Notes under the pieces: generated by a model
Database searches by the model: none
What the model was told of the DNA's origin: nothing
The model's input: only the letters and a program-made list of their open reading frames with translations
Position numbers and translations under genes: made by a program
Shown: one piece after another, positions 12,623-22,350 of the stretch
How the letters are laid out: each line of letters starts with the position of its first letter
How positions within the stretch are numbered: the stretch's first letter is position 1
From: Geosiphon pyriformis
Lineage: Eukaryota > Glomeromycota > Glomeromycetes > Archaeosporales > Geosiphonaceae
Assembly: GCA_016748015.1 (NCBI GenBank)
Contig: JAAOMT010000213.1
Span: forward strand, 345,202 to 409,201
DNA length: 64,000 bases
Direction of reading: 5' to 3'

Positions 12623-13947
12623 CCGTCATTGTATACAGATGCCAAAATCAATGGCCACATCATCAAACTGATTTTGGATAGTAGATCAGCTGGCAGCATC
12701 ATAACAAGACAACTTATGGATCAATTAGGTCGCTAAGTTGACTGGGCTGCCAGTGCAAGGATTATTACAGCTGATGAAGTGATCAAAATTCCAATAGGCA
12801 AAATAGACAACCTACTTATTGAAATTAACGGCATCATAATACCCATCAAAGTCCTTGTGATGAAAGCCACTCAGTACCAAGCTCTTGTTGGAAATGATTG
12901 GCTATCCAAAACAAACACCATACTTGATTGGATGACGCAAGAGCTTCAACTAAGCCAAAACAGTCAACATACTCGAGCACCAGCAGTATGCAACCACTTT
13001 AAACCAACCAACTCACAACCACTAATCAAACTTGAGAAGGAAACAAAGAAACCAACATGGGAAGCATATCAGATTTCGTGAGCTAATGTCGACCACAATG
13101 AACTGCCACTCATACTCGCCTGGGATGAAGATAACCATGGAAAAGGAAAGCAGAAAGAAGAACATACCTGGGAAACCACCATTGGCGCTTGGATTGATGA
13201 CAACCAAAACGAGTTGCCACCTACACTAAGTTGGAAAGAAAAAGGAAAGGGAAAGAAAAGAGAAGACAACCTACCAGAGGAAACTGAATCAACAAAAGAC
13301 ATCACTAGTGGCTGGACAAGTTTGTACTCTGTCCATAAGTCACTGCCACAACCACCATACATACCACTCAAATGCAAAGATTGTGGGAAGAAACTTTCTT
13401 TCATGGGAGCTTGGATCACACCAGACAAAAATTACTGAACACAAATCCACTATTATTGCAAGCCTTGTCATCGCAAATGATATGGCTACCCAAAAAGACA
13501 GAGCAAGTGGAACAACAAACCATGTCTTGCTTGTGGTAAACAGTTGCTTGACAAAGGAATATGGAATGACATTCCTGGTCGAGAAGGAACATGTGACACT
13601 TCGTGCCAGTACACAATTCTCATCAACAACTGGGTAAATCGTGGTATGCCAATAACTGCTGCTTGGCACTGAGCAATCTCTCACCTGAATGGATACCCAC
13701 ACAATGAAGATGAGATCTGGCAGATGGCAAACACCAAAGTAGAAGGTGCCATGCCCAGCGAAATCTTGGAAATCAAGAACAATTCTCCAGAACCAGTTAA
13801 CATTATTCTAGTCCCCAATCCAGACACTTTCTTTGACATTAAAACCAATTCAAAAAACTTTCACGAACATTATCAAAATTTAGCACTGACCAGAGAAGAA
13901 CAGGAAGAGCAATTAGCACAGCTAAACACTTGATTATGTGACCACTG
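12623..13947 (+). pseudogene. Gypsy aspartic protease followed by a Cys-rich module
   Basis: Right after the solo LTR the frame gives YTDAKINGHIIKLILDSRSAG, the retropepsin active-site region with DSR in place of DSG (GGA to AGA). It continues through ITRQLMDQLG, INGIIIPIKVLVM and QALVGNDWLSKT. Downstream, paired cysteines recur in broken frames: CKDCGKK (about 13371), YCKPCHRK (13453), CLACGKQ (13521), TCDTSCQY (13591) and LCDHC with CDFQYCNEC (13934-13985). These could make zinc ribbons. Stops and small shifts interrupt the stretch. The module is not a standard part of Gypsy pol. Its role is unknown. Confidence 0.75.
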
Positions 13948-13948
13948 T

Positions 13949-14983
13949 TTGATTCCATGTGACTTTCAATATTGTAATGAGTGTAATCTTATTTACAATC
14001 CACTGATCTGCATAATTTACATGATCCCAGAGGAAGAGAAACCAATCAGCAGCTGCACATTGGAATCAGAATTACTGTTTGATCCTAATTCAAACTCTGA
14101 CAATGATAATGATGAGAACACTGGTTCCAGCTTCGTTCAAATTGGCAATAACAATGATGATGATTCCAACTTAAATTCAAACTCTGACCCAAAATATGAA
14201 CAATACATTGTACTGCCAGATCTCTCCAAAGAACAGGAGTTGAAATGGTATAGTGACAATAATGAAGGTATCATGCCAGAATATGTACATGATAATGATG
14301 CTGGATTTGATCTAAGGTATCCAGGAAAAGATGCCATCAAATTGGAACCACATTCATGCACCTGTATTGATTTGAAAATAGCACTGGAAATTCCAGCAAC
14401 AATAATGGTTCAATTAGCATCTAGGAGTAGTTTAGCAAAAAGAGGGATTAATATAAAAGGAGGAATAATTGATGCAGAATATGTAGGAAATATTATTGCT
14501 ATGCTACAAAATGACTCAGAAAAGACCTATATAATAGAGCTTAATGAAAAGATAGTACAGGCAATATTTCTGCCTTTGGTTAGAGTAGCTCAGTTAGTAT
14601 CAATAAGAAAAAGGGAGGAATTAGGAATAATAGCAAGAGAAATACAGGGATTTGGATTAACAGATAGAATAGATGTACCAGTCAATATGACAGAAGAAGA
14701 AATTGTTGACCAAGGGGAAATTATCTCAATGGGTCAAACAATTTCTATTCCACCATATGGCCAGTACATAATAGGGATAAAGCAGGAAGTAAAAGAACAG
14801 AATCAGATTTTTGAAGCAGAACCAACCCTCTGTAAATCAAAAGAGATTGGACTCATCAATTTTTATATACCAGCCAAAGATTACAGCCACATCAAAATTT
14901 CCATCTACAATAACACAGGAAATGTCATAGTAATACCAGCCGGAACTACCATTGGATACTTAAGCACTGAAATAAAGGATTAA
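13949..14983 (+). CDS. dUTPase domain inside Gypsy pol (longest open stretch of the element)
   Basis: This is 345 codons without a stop, part of the pol frame rather than a free gene; the first codon is TTG just after a stop. Residues about 95-241 carry the five trimeric dUTPase motifs in order: DAGFDL (117-122), ASRSSLA (157-163), GGIIDAEYVG (171-180, with the catalytic Asp and Tyr), KIVQ (201-204) and GFGLTD (234-239, usual form GFGSTG). A functional enzyme would hydrolyse dUTP to dUMP and limit uracil in the element's cDNA. Residues 242-344 look like a second beta-rich domain (ISIPPYGQYIIGI, PAGTTIGYLSTEI) of unknown role. Whether the altered fifth motif allows activity is uncertain. Confidence 0.8.
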   Translation: MIPCDFQYCNECNLIYNPLICIIYMIPEEEKPISSCTLESELLFDPNSNSDNDNDENTGSSFVQIGNNNDDDSNLNSNSDPKYEQYIVLPDLSKEQELKWYSDNNEGIMPEYVHDNDAGFDLRYPGKDAIKLEPHSCTCIDLKIALEIPATIMVQLASRSSLAKRGINIKGGIIDAEYVGNIIAMLQNDSEKTYIIELNEKIVQAIFLPLVRVAQLVSIRKREELGIIAREIQGFGLTDRIDVPVNMTEEEIVDQGEIISMGQTISIPPYGQYIIGIKQEVKEQNQIFEAEPTLCKSKEIGLINFYIPAKDYSHIKISIYNNTGNVIVIPAGTTIGYLSTEIKD

Positions 14984-15070
14984 CTACCAAGCACCATTCC
15001 AGACTTTCCACAGCTTTGTGAATATGTTAATATTATATCACAAATGATATATAGATGAAGCAAATATTAT

Positions 15071-17943
15071 TTGCTCCAACCAGAACAATTAGAACAAATA
15101 AACATGGGAAACTTAGATCCACTTCAATGTATGCAACTTAAGATGTTGCTCAACAATTTCAATAACATCTTTGCCAGCAAAAATGAGTTTGGCCAAACTG
15201 ATATCATCCAGCATCAGATCAAAACTGAAGATGCAATGCCAATTAAACAAAGAGCATACAGAGTACCACCAGCTAGCCACGAGATTATCCATTAAGAGAT
15301 AAACTGAATGCTTGATAACAGGCTAATTCAACCATCAATGAGCCTATGGTCATTACCAATGGTACTCATCTGGAAAAAGAATGGGAATATCCACTTTTGT
15401 GTGGATTATAGAAAACTCAATAGAGTAACTCATGGAGATAGCTACCCCACTCCATGAATCCAAAAATTATTTGATGCTTTCAGTGGAAACAAATAGTTTT
15501 CAACATTAGATCTAGACAGTGGTTACTGGCAAGTGGCCATGAATTCAGCCGACAAAGAAAAGATGGCATTCACCACCAGAGAAGGAAATTTTGAATTTAA
15601 AGTAATGCTATTTGGCTTAACCAATGCACTAGCCACTTTTCAATGGCTAATGAAAATTGTTTATATTGGCTTATTGTAGAAATCAGTAATTGTATATTTA
15701 GACAACACCAATGTATTCTCAAAAACATTTGATGATCATCTTTATTATCTTTAACAAGTGTTCGAAAGACTAAGAAGAGCAGAACTAAAGTTAAATGCAA
15801 CAAAGTGTTTTTTCGGCAATACAGAACTAAAATTCTTGAGACACATAGTCAGCAAAGATAGCATCAAAATAGATCCAAAGAAAATAGACATAGTAAAGAA
15901 CTTTTCAGTGCTGACCAATATGACAGAACTAAAATCATTCTTGGAATTCACCAGCTACTATCGACATTTCATCAAAAACTTTTCCAAGATAGTGCAGCCA
16001 CTTAACCAACTGCAAACCAAGAATACAAAATATGAATGGACAGAAAGTCAACAAGAAGCTTTTGATATTCTGAAAAGAAAGCTCATTCAAGCTCCAGTAC
16101 TGATCTATCTAGATCACAGCAAACTATTCATCATTACCACCAATGCATCCGGCCAAGCATTGGGAGTGGTACTATCTCAGAGAGGATCAGACAGCAGAAA
16201 ACATCCAATAGCATATACCAGCAGAGGTTTAACATCAGCCAAAAAGAACTATGGAACACTGGAACAAGAACACTTAGTGATATACTAGGCAGTCATAAAA
16301 TGGAAAAAATACTTGAGCCAGAAGTTTGAAGTATACACAGATTATAAAAGATTAACATCATTTCAAAAACAAGAATTTGGAAATGAAAGACAGTCAAGAT
16401 AGAAAATGGCACTTGCACCATATAATTATACTATACATTATAAAAAGGAAAAAGACAATGGAAATGCTGCCGGTTTGTCGCAAATAAGACAAATCTAAGA
16501 ACATTTCAACCCAAAAATATAACAAAACCAGAACAATACCAACAAGAAATATAACAAAAGATGAACATACAAAAATATCAACAACTGCAACATTATATAA
16601 ACACTCAACAGTTTAAGGAGAATTTATCTCAAATGGAATAAAAAAGTATCAAACAACAATCAAAATATTTTATCACTCACCAAAATATATTTTGTCGGAA
16701 AAATAGAAGAGATCTAAAGCAACCAACCAGAGTAATTACAAAGCCAGAAAAAGAGACAATATTATTCAACATGCACTCAAATCTAACAGCAGGACACTTT
16801 CACAAAGAAACAACTATGGAAAGAACCAGAAAAAGATATTATTGGCCATCAATGTATTCAGACATCATCCAATATGTTCAAAATTGTGATGCTTGTTAGT
16901 GAAGAGGAGGTACAAAACCCAGTAAACCATTAAGACCAATCAAAGTGAAACAACCATTTGACCATATTGGAATTGATTTAGTCAGACCATTAACAATCAC
17001 CAGTGAAGGAAACAGGTACATAACAGTAGCCATGGACTATCTCACTAAATGGCCAGAGGTAAAAGCAATTCAAAGAGTGGATGCAGAATCTGTTGCTGAA
17101 TTCATTCATCAAGATTTAATTTGTCGACATGGATGTCCAAAGGAATTATTATCAGACTAAAGAACTCATTTTGTGAACAGAACATTAACAGAATTGAGCC
17201 AAAGATTCGGAATTAAGAAACCACTATCATTATCATACCATTTACAAACCAACAAATTAGTCGAAAGATTCAACAGAACATTATGTGAAGCAATAGCTAA
17301 GCTCAGCCAAGAAAACCAGAACAGTTAAGATTTGTTGATATCATTAATACTATTTGCTTATCAGACAATGAAGCAAGATACTATACAAGCAATACCATTT
17401 GAATTAGTATATGGTAAAACAGCAACACTACTAGTGAAAATAGAAGTCAGCACATATCCAACCAAACCAATAACAGAAGAGAATTTCAAAAACACATTGT
17501 TGAGAAGAACATATGACTTAATGGAAACATTAGAAAACAAACAACAAAGAGCAGCTGATAACATACAAAAGTCACAAGAGAAACAAAAAGAAAGACATGA
17601 TAACCAACTACCAAATAAACCAGTTGAATTCAAGATTGGAGACAAAGTACTACTACATCATACCAAAGCGGAAAACCAATGGAGTGGAAAATTTGACCCC
17701 AAATGGGATGGACCATTTCACATAGAAGAAATTCTAGGAAATAGAGCTTACAAATTAAGATTGAATAACAAAATCTTGACCAAAGCAGTACATAGAGATC
17801 GACTGAAATCATATTACCATATAGCATCATCATTCACCAGTAATATTCCACAATTAGAAGTACAGAGAATACTAGTCCAACCAGATGAGATTCCACGAGA
17901 TCTGGAACCAATCATTATCATTGACAACAACACGTTTAATTGA
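15071..17943 (+). pseudogene. Gypsy reverse transcriptase, RNase H and integrase
   Basis: The reverse transcriptase shows [27 protein letters not shown] and [14 protein letters not shown]. Its catalytic box reads YLDN instead of YLDD (about 15699). RNase H shows TTNASGQALG (usual TDASG) and HPIAYTSRGL. Integrase shows a HHCC-like finger (AGHFHK to CDAC), the first Asp in HIGIDLV, the second in ELLSD and the Glu in LVERFNRTL. A chromodomain-free C-terminus follows, with FKIGDKVLLHH and WDGPFHIEEILGNRAYKL. Stops separate the pieces. The D-to-N changes are GAT/GAC to AAT/AAC transitions that would abolish polymerase and RNase H activity. The last frame closes at the TGA near 17941. Confidence 0.88.
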
Positions 17944-17966
17944 TTAACAAAAGAATATATAAGAAC

Positions 17967-18626
17967 ATGGTCAACACGACAGAAGAGATCAGAAAAATGG
18001 AAATTACAGACAATATCTATTCACTAGCCCAACAAATTTTTTAATTAATCCAACACCAGGAAATAGAAATTACAATCAATCAACAAACCATTCATTACAA
18101 AAATATGGCAAAGATACCACAAAACAAAGCACAGAAAAGACTTGAAAATATTGTTGACAAGATTATAACCAAGATAAAATTGGCTATAAAAGAACAACAA
18201 ATAGTCAGATTATACCAAGAACTTACCAGAGAAACTTGGACTTAGTGGATACAACAATTTTCGAAAAACTATTATCATTTTCACTTGGGACAACACATAA
18301 ATATCCAGAATTTGTACACTGACAAAACAAAATGGTTATTTGACACAACAATATTGAGACAACTGGAACAATTTGTGGAAAAAAACAATCTAACCACACA
18401 AGCTCAAGCCATTTACTAGCTATATATGAGATTTCAAGACCGACCAGAAATCTTACTCAACACAGCAATGAATACAGTTACAAGTAATTAATTGGGAAAA
18501 ATGATCAACACCTAATTTGAAGAACTACAAACTAAAATAACACAAGTAATACTCAAAAAAAAAGTTTAAGAAATAATTCAAGAAGAGGAATTAAAGGAAT
18601 TAGATTTTGATGGAGCTCAATATTAA
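17967..18626 (+). pseudogene. Third frame of the Gypsy element, in the env position
   Basis: Starting at ATG 17967 and ending at TAA 18624-18626, one frame of exactly 220 codons gives a coherent hydrophilic protein (MVNTTEEIRKMEITDNIYSL, then AQKRLENIVDKIITKIKLAI, then ELDFDGAQY). It is broken by six internal stops and has no frameshift. Five of the six sit where CAA or CAG (Gln) would fit. There is no signal peptide or membrane span, so it is not an envelope-type glycoprotein. I do not recognise the family. It lies between integrase and the polypurine tract. Confidence 0.55.
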
Positions 18627-18639
18627 AAGGAAGGAATAA
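18622..18639 (+). other. Polypurine tract of the family A element
   Basis: ATTAAAAGGAAGGAATAA directly precedes the 3' LTR start at 18640. This is the expected site and base composition for plus-strand DNA priming. Confidence 0.65.
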
Positions 18640-19566
18640 TGTTACTCCTAGAATATAGAAAATATAGTATTATTAGTCAATAGATATTAGCCAATCAGAT
18701 ATAGATATAGTAAATGTGAAATTCCAAGATTCCTCTTAGAGAAATTGCAGGATTCCAGGAATTTCAGAATTCTCCAACAAAGAATCATAGGATTCCAAAA
18801 TTCTAAGATTCCTCTCATCAGAAATCGCAAGATTCCAGAAATTCCAGGATTCCTGTCACAAGGAATTGAGAAATTAAGGAATCTCAAATATGTATATATA
18901 GCAGTAGTGTTAGAAGCAGAAAAAACAGAATCAACACTAGGAATTCTTAGTTGAGTTACCACAATCCTCAAATAAATAATTATTCACTATATTAAATTCA
19001 TTCTTCACTATCAACATTTCATGTTGATAGTAACTGATACTTAACTATATTAGAACAATAGCTCTTGATTACAGCTATTAATGGAATACTAACTTGCAAA
19101 TTGCCTTGGCTTATTTTTTATTTTTTATTTTATCTTTCTTTATTTTCTTTGTTGTCTATTAACTTGATTAAAGGATTTACTCTTAGAGGACTTATAGAGG
19201 AATAAAACTTACTTAAAAAATACTTACTCTTGGAAGACTTATGGAGGAATAAACTTGCTTAAACAATACTTACTCTTGGAGAACTTACGGAGGAACTGAT
19301 GTCAGAAAACAGCATTGGTATACACTTATGGAGGATATTATACCAAGAAAATCATCAACCATTCAGCTGAGCAAGCAATTGACAAAACTACAGTTTCAGA
19401 AAACTACTGATAAACTGTTACCATTGAATCTCTGTCTATTATACAAAGAACTTGATTGGAAAACCTTCAGATAAAATACCTTCAGATTATCATCATTACC
19501 AATTACTTTGTGCACCAAGTTACAGGTTTGTTATTCACTTGACACCCTAAAGACTCACTTGTAACA
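18640..19566 (+). mobile_element. 3' LTR of the family A Gypsy element
   Basis: It is 927 bases long, starting TGTTACTCCTAG and ending CACTTGTAACA, followed by the CTGT target duplication. It has one more U3 repeat unit than the 5' LTR (around 18780-18840: GGATTCCAAAATTCTAAGATTCC and neighbours). The extra length accounts for the 57-base size difference. Confidence 0.9.
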
Positions 19567-19610
19567 CTGTTTTTTCTATTTTCTTTTTTGTATTTTTTTA
19601 TGAGTAATAA
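19567..19610 (-). mobile_element. Old solo LTR, family A, 5' end (other half at 7445-8302)
   Basis: On the minus strand this short stretch reads TATTACTCATAAAAAAATAC and so on. It aligns with the start of the solo LTR at 23636 (TGTTACTTATAGAATATAAA) and runs up to the CTGT insertion site. Joined to 8302 leftward it restores an LTR start that the left part lacks. Both G-to-A and C-to-T changes separate it from the intact terminus. Confidence 0.6.
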
Positions 19611-21760
19611 AAAGCCAAAGAATTGTTTATAATTATGGCAATACTCATACCAAAAAAACCAATATTCAGACCAGAAGTAAAAATCTGAACTTCATTAAAC
19701 TTATTCATAATTTATGGTCTAATGCTAGACTTTAATTTAGTTTCTGTAATAATCAAAATCATATTCTTCAATTTTATATGTTAATGAACAATATCTTTTT
19801 GCTTGGTAAAAATATTAAAATCTCAAATATTGCACATAGCAATCTTCTAAACCAGACTTTTTATTGAGAAAAATGAGACCTTAATTCCAAAACAAGATTG
19901 TCAACCTTGGCCAAAAAACTTATAACCATATTTAAGAAACTTGTTAAGCTGTTTTCTAATTTAGAAACCACTAATAAATCTAAAAACACTGCTTCTATAA
20001 CAGTTTTATTATAAATAAATGCACCTGAGTTCTTACTTATCACTATATCTGTTTCTTAATTCTGTAACAAAAGGGTTACCAATAACTAATATTTAGAGCT
20101 AAACTGGGAAACTATTAACCCAAATGCATCTAACCTCTTAGCCAGCTTGTTAACTTGTTCTATAAGGTTAGCAAGACTATATTTAAGAGCAGCAAATCTA
20201 TTGTTTACATTTAAAAAAATCAGTAGAAGTGGTTTAGCATCCAAAGATGAATTAATACTAAAAGAAACCAAAGATATTACATGAGAAATAAAACTACTAA
20301 CAATTTGCACCCAAGTTTTTTCACTAAATAAAATAGGACAAGTAATTGGTACTTGTTTCTTTTTATATATGTTTGCCAAATGAATTTGATCTTGAAAAAT
20401 GACCAACTATTTACTATAATTACTCAAATTTTTATTCACCAAACACATACCAAAAACATAACCAAAATAAGTGTACTAAGCACAGTAAACCAAAGAAAAA
20501 CCAGTTTAGTGTAAATTTACATTCCTAAAAACTGGTATAGAACTAATAGCAACCTTTTTAAAAGTCTCATTAGCAAAACAAACTATAGCACATTTGTTAT
20601 ATACATATGAATTTAAATTACAGCCAATAAAACAAGTCTTTTTACTATATGATTTCAACAAATTAAAAAGATTATAAGCACTAGTAACAACTGGCAAAAT
20701 ATATAGCAAAATCTAATAAAAATCTCTAAATATTTATAACTGTTTATTATTGATCACCAAAGTCATATACACAGAATTTTTTTCCATAAAAACTGACCAG
20801 TTGGAAACAATTGAGCTGGCAATATTTAATAATTCAAACTTAACTAAAATCTTTTGCCAAAGACTAATTAGCTGTATTTTGATTGAAATAATCTTACCAA
20901 ATTTAGAAAAAACTGATTTCACTGCTAATTTGAGAAGATTTACAGAGATTTTCTTGACAATCATCTTTTAATCTATATGGTTATTTGGTTTTCTAATGTT
21001 ATTATTAACCAGAATTTTCTCACTAACTGTCAATTCTTTTGCTTTTTTTAAACTCAACTTAAATGTAAAAGAAGATCTAATTATTTTAAGAATTTTTAAG
21101 AGAATAGAGGCTTTCCTAAAACCATTCACATGATAGAAGATTTTTTTTATAGTAATTAATTTATCATTATTAGTTTTGTTGGACACAATAGACAACTCAA
21201 CATTTAATGCAAACAATTTAATAGGCTCAAAGTTTCACTTTTTTAGAACATGTGATCTGATCAATAGCAACTTTTCAGAACCAATAAACTTAAGAGATAG
21301 AAGCATTAAGCTATTGTCATTATTACTTATATTAATAAACAAAAGTATTTTTAGAAAGTGACCCAATACATACATTTAAATACAAGTTTTTCTTGGTATA
21401 GTTTTATTCATATTTTTATCACTCACTGAAATGTTTAAATCTGCATAACTTATTTTCTTAGCAACTGTGTTCTTTATATTTTTAATATTTAAAAAATCAT
21501 TAATATTACTTATAATACTATTAATATTACTTCTCCAGAATACCACCAGCTTGATGCCAGTTCTACCAATATTTTTTAGGCTTAAAAAGCCAGCAAATAA
21601 GTCGACTACACTATTGGCTAGAGACTTTTTTGGTTTTTTATAAGATATATTACAGAAATAAATGCTTTTTACACATTTTTTTTTGGTGTTCAGATGGGCC
21701 TTCAAATTAGTCAAACCAGAACCAAAACCATTAACAAGCATGTTTACCAGTTTTATTGTA
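19611..21760 (-). pseudogene. LINE ORF1 and start of ORF2, decayed
   Basis: From about 21741 leftward the frame gives an N-terminus with VNGFGSGLTN, a Ser/Lys-rich part, KKIFYHVNGFRKASIL, an RRM-like stretch (SVFSKFGKIISIKIQLISLW, 20964-20734), GKTCFIG-type pieces (20709-20506) and LANIYKKKQVPIT with TWVQIV (20406-20086). A C-terminal coiled-coil-like part ends near 19861. ORF2 begins about here: VQIFTSGLNIGFFG and IAIIINNSLA lie at about 19700-19615 and continue, beyond the nested elements, at 7441 with YVSKIDEIL. ORF1 proteins bind LINE RNA. Stops and small shifts occur throughout. Confidence 0.7.
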
Positions 21761-22350
21761 ACAAAAAAGGTTGTATATAAAGAAATAACTAAAAAAAAAC
21801 AAAAGAAAAAAAATAAAAGAAAAGCTAGTTCTTTAATAAATTTTCTGTTCTTATTATGGCTAGGAGATTAATAAGAGAAAGATTTTTTTTGGTTAATATA
21901 TTTTATTATTTTGTGTAAATACTTTATAATAAAAGTTAAATTTTTTATAAAAATTTTTATCTGTAAGCTTTTTAATAATATATAAGTATCTTATTGTAAA
22001 AATCAATTTTTTTACAGAAAATTTTGACTATAAACTATTCAATAATATAAAAAATATATATATATAAAAATAAAATATAAAAAAATATAAAAATATTATT
22101 TCTAGTTTAAATTTGAATTTGATTAAATAATTATTAAAAGAGGTAGTTGTAATTATAAGTTTTTAAACAGTAATAATTAGAAAAAAGTTTGTATTTATTA
22201 ATTAATAAAATATTTTTAAAAATTAGTCTTCAATATTTTTGATTTTTAATAATTCTGTTTTTTTAAGATTTGTTGTTCAATTAAACATTTTAGTATTGTT
22301 TTTATCAAATAGATATATAATAAAAATAATAAATTTTTTGACTGAAAGAG
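21761..22350. other. A+T-rich spacer between two LINE remnants
   Basis: It includes the leader side of the minus-strand LINE (about 21761-21890) and then long A/T runs with an AT dinucleotide stretch near 22050-22070. No coding frame or structured RNA was recognised. Confidence 0.45.

Larger units (their letters stand above)
8303..19566 (+). mobile_element. Ty3/Gypsy LTR retrotransposon (family A) with dUTPase, near complete but dead
   Basis: The element has two LTRs (8303-9172 and 18640-19566), TGTTAC/GTAACA ends, a primer-binding site, a polypurine tract, and the order gag, protease, Cys-rich module, dUTPase, reverse transcriptase, RNase H, integrase, then a third frame. Integrase after RNase H is the Ty3/Gypsy order. 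CTGT before 8303 and CTGT after 19566 form a 4-bp target duplication, so both ends are original. The body is interrupted by a solo LTR of family B at 11633-12622. Nonsense codons occur in every frame except the dUTPase stretch, so the copy cannot move on its own. It lies in an older LTR of its own family. Confidence 0.9.

Noticed and set aside
9237-18626. Stop codon recoding to explain in-frame TAG, TAA and TGA in the Gypsy element
   Set aside because: All three stops occur, host genes nearby use normal stops and no internal ones, and the pattern matches transition decay of Gln and Trp codons.
17967-18626. Envelope protein (retrovirus-like element)
   Set aside because: There is no signal peptide, no membrane span and no Cys pattern. 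The frame is hydrophilic throughout.
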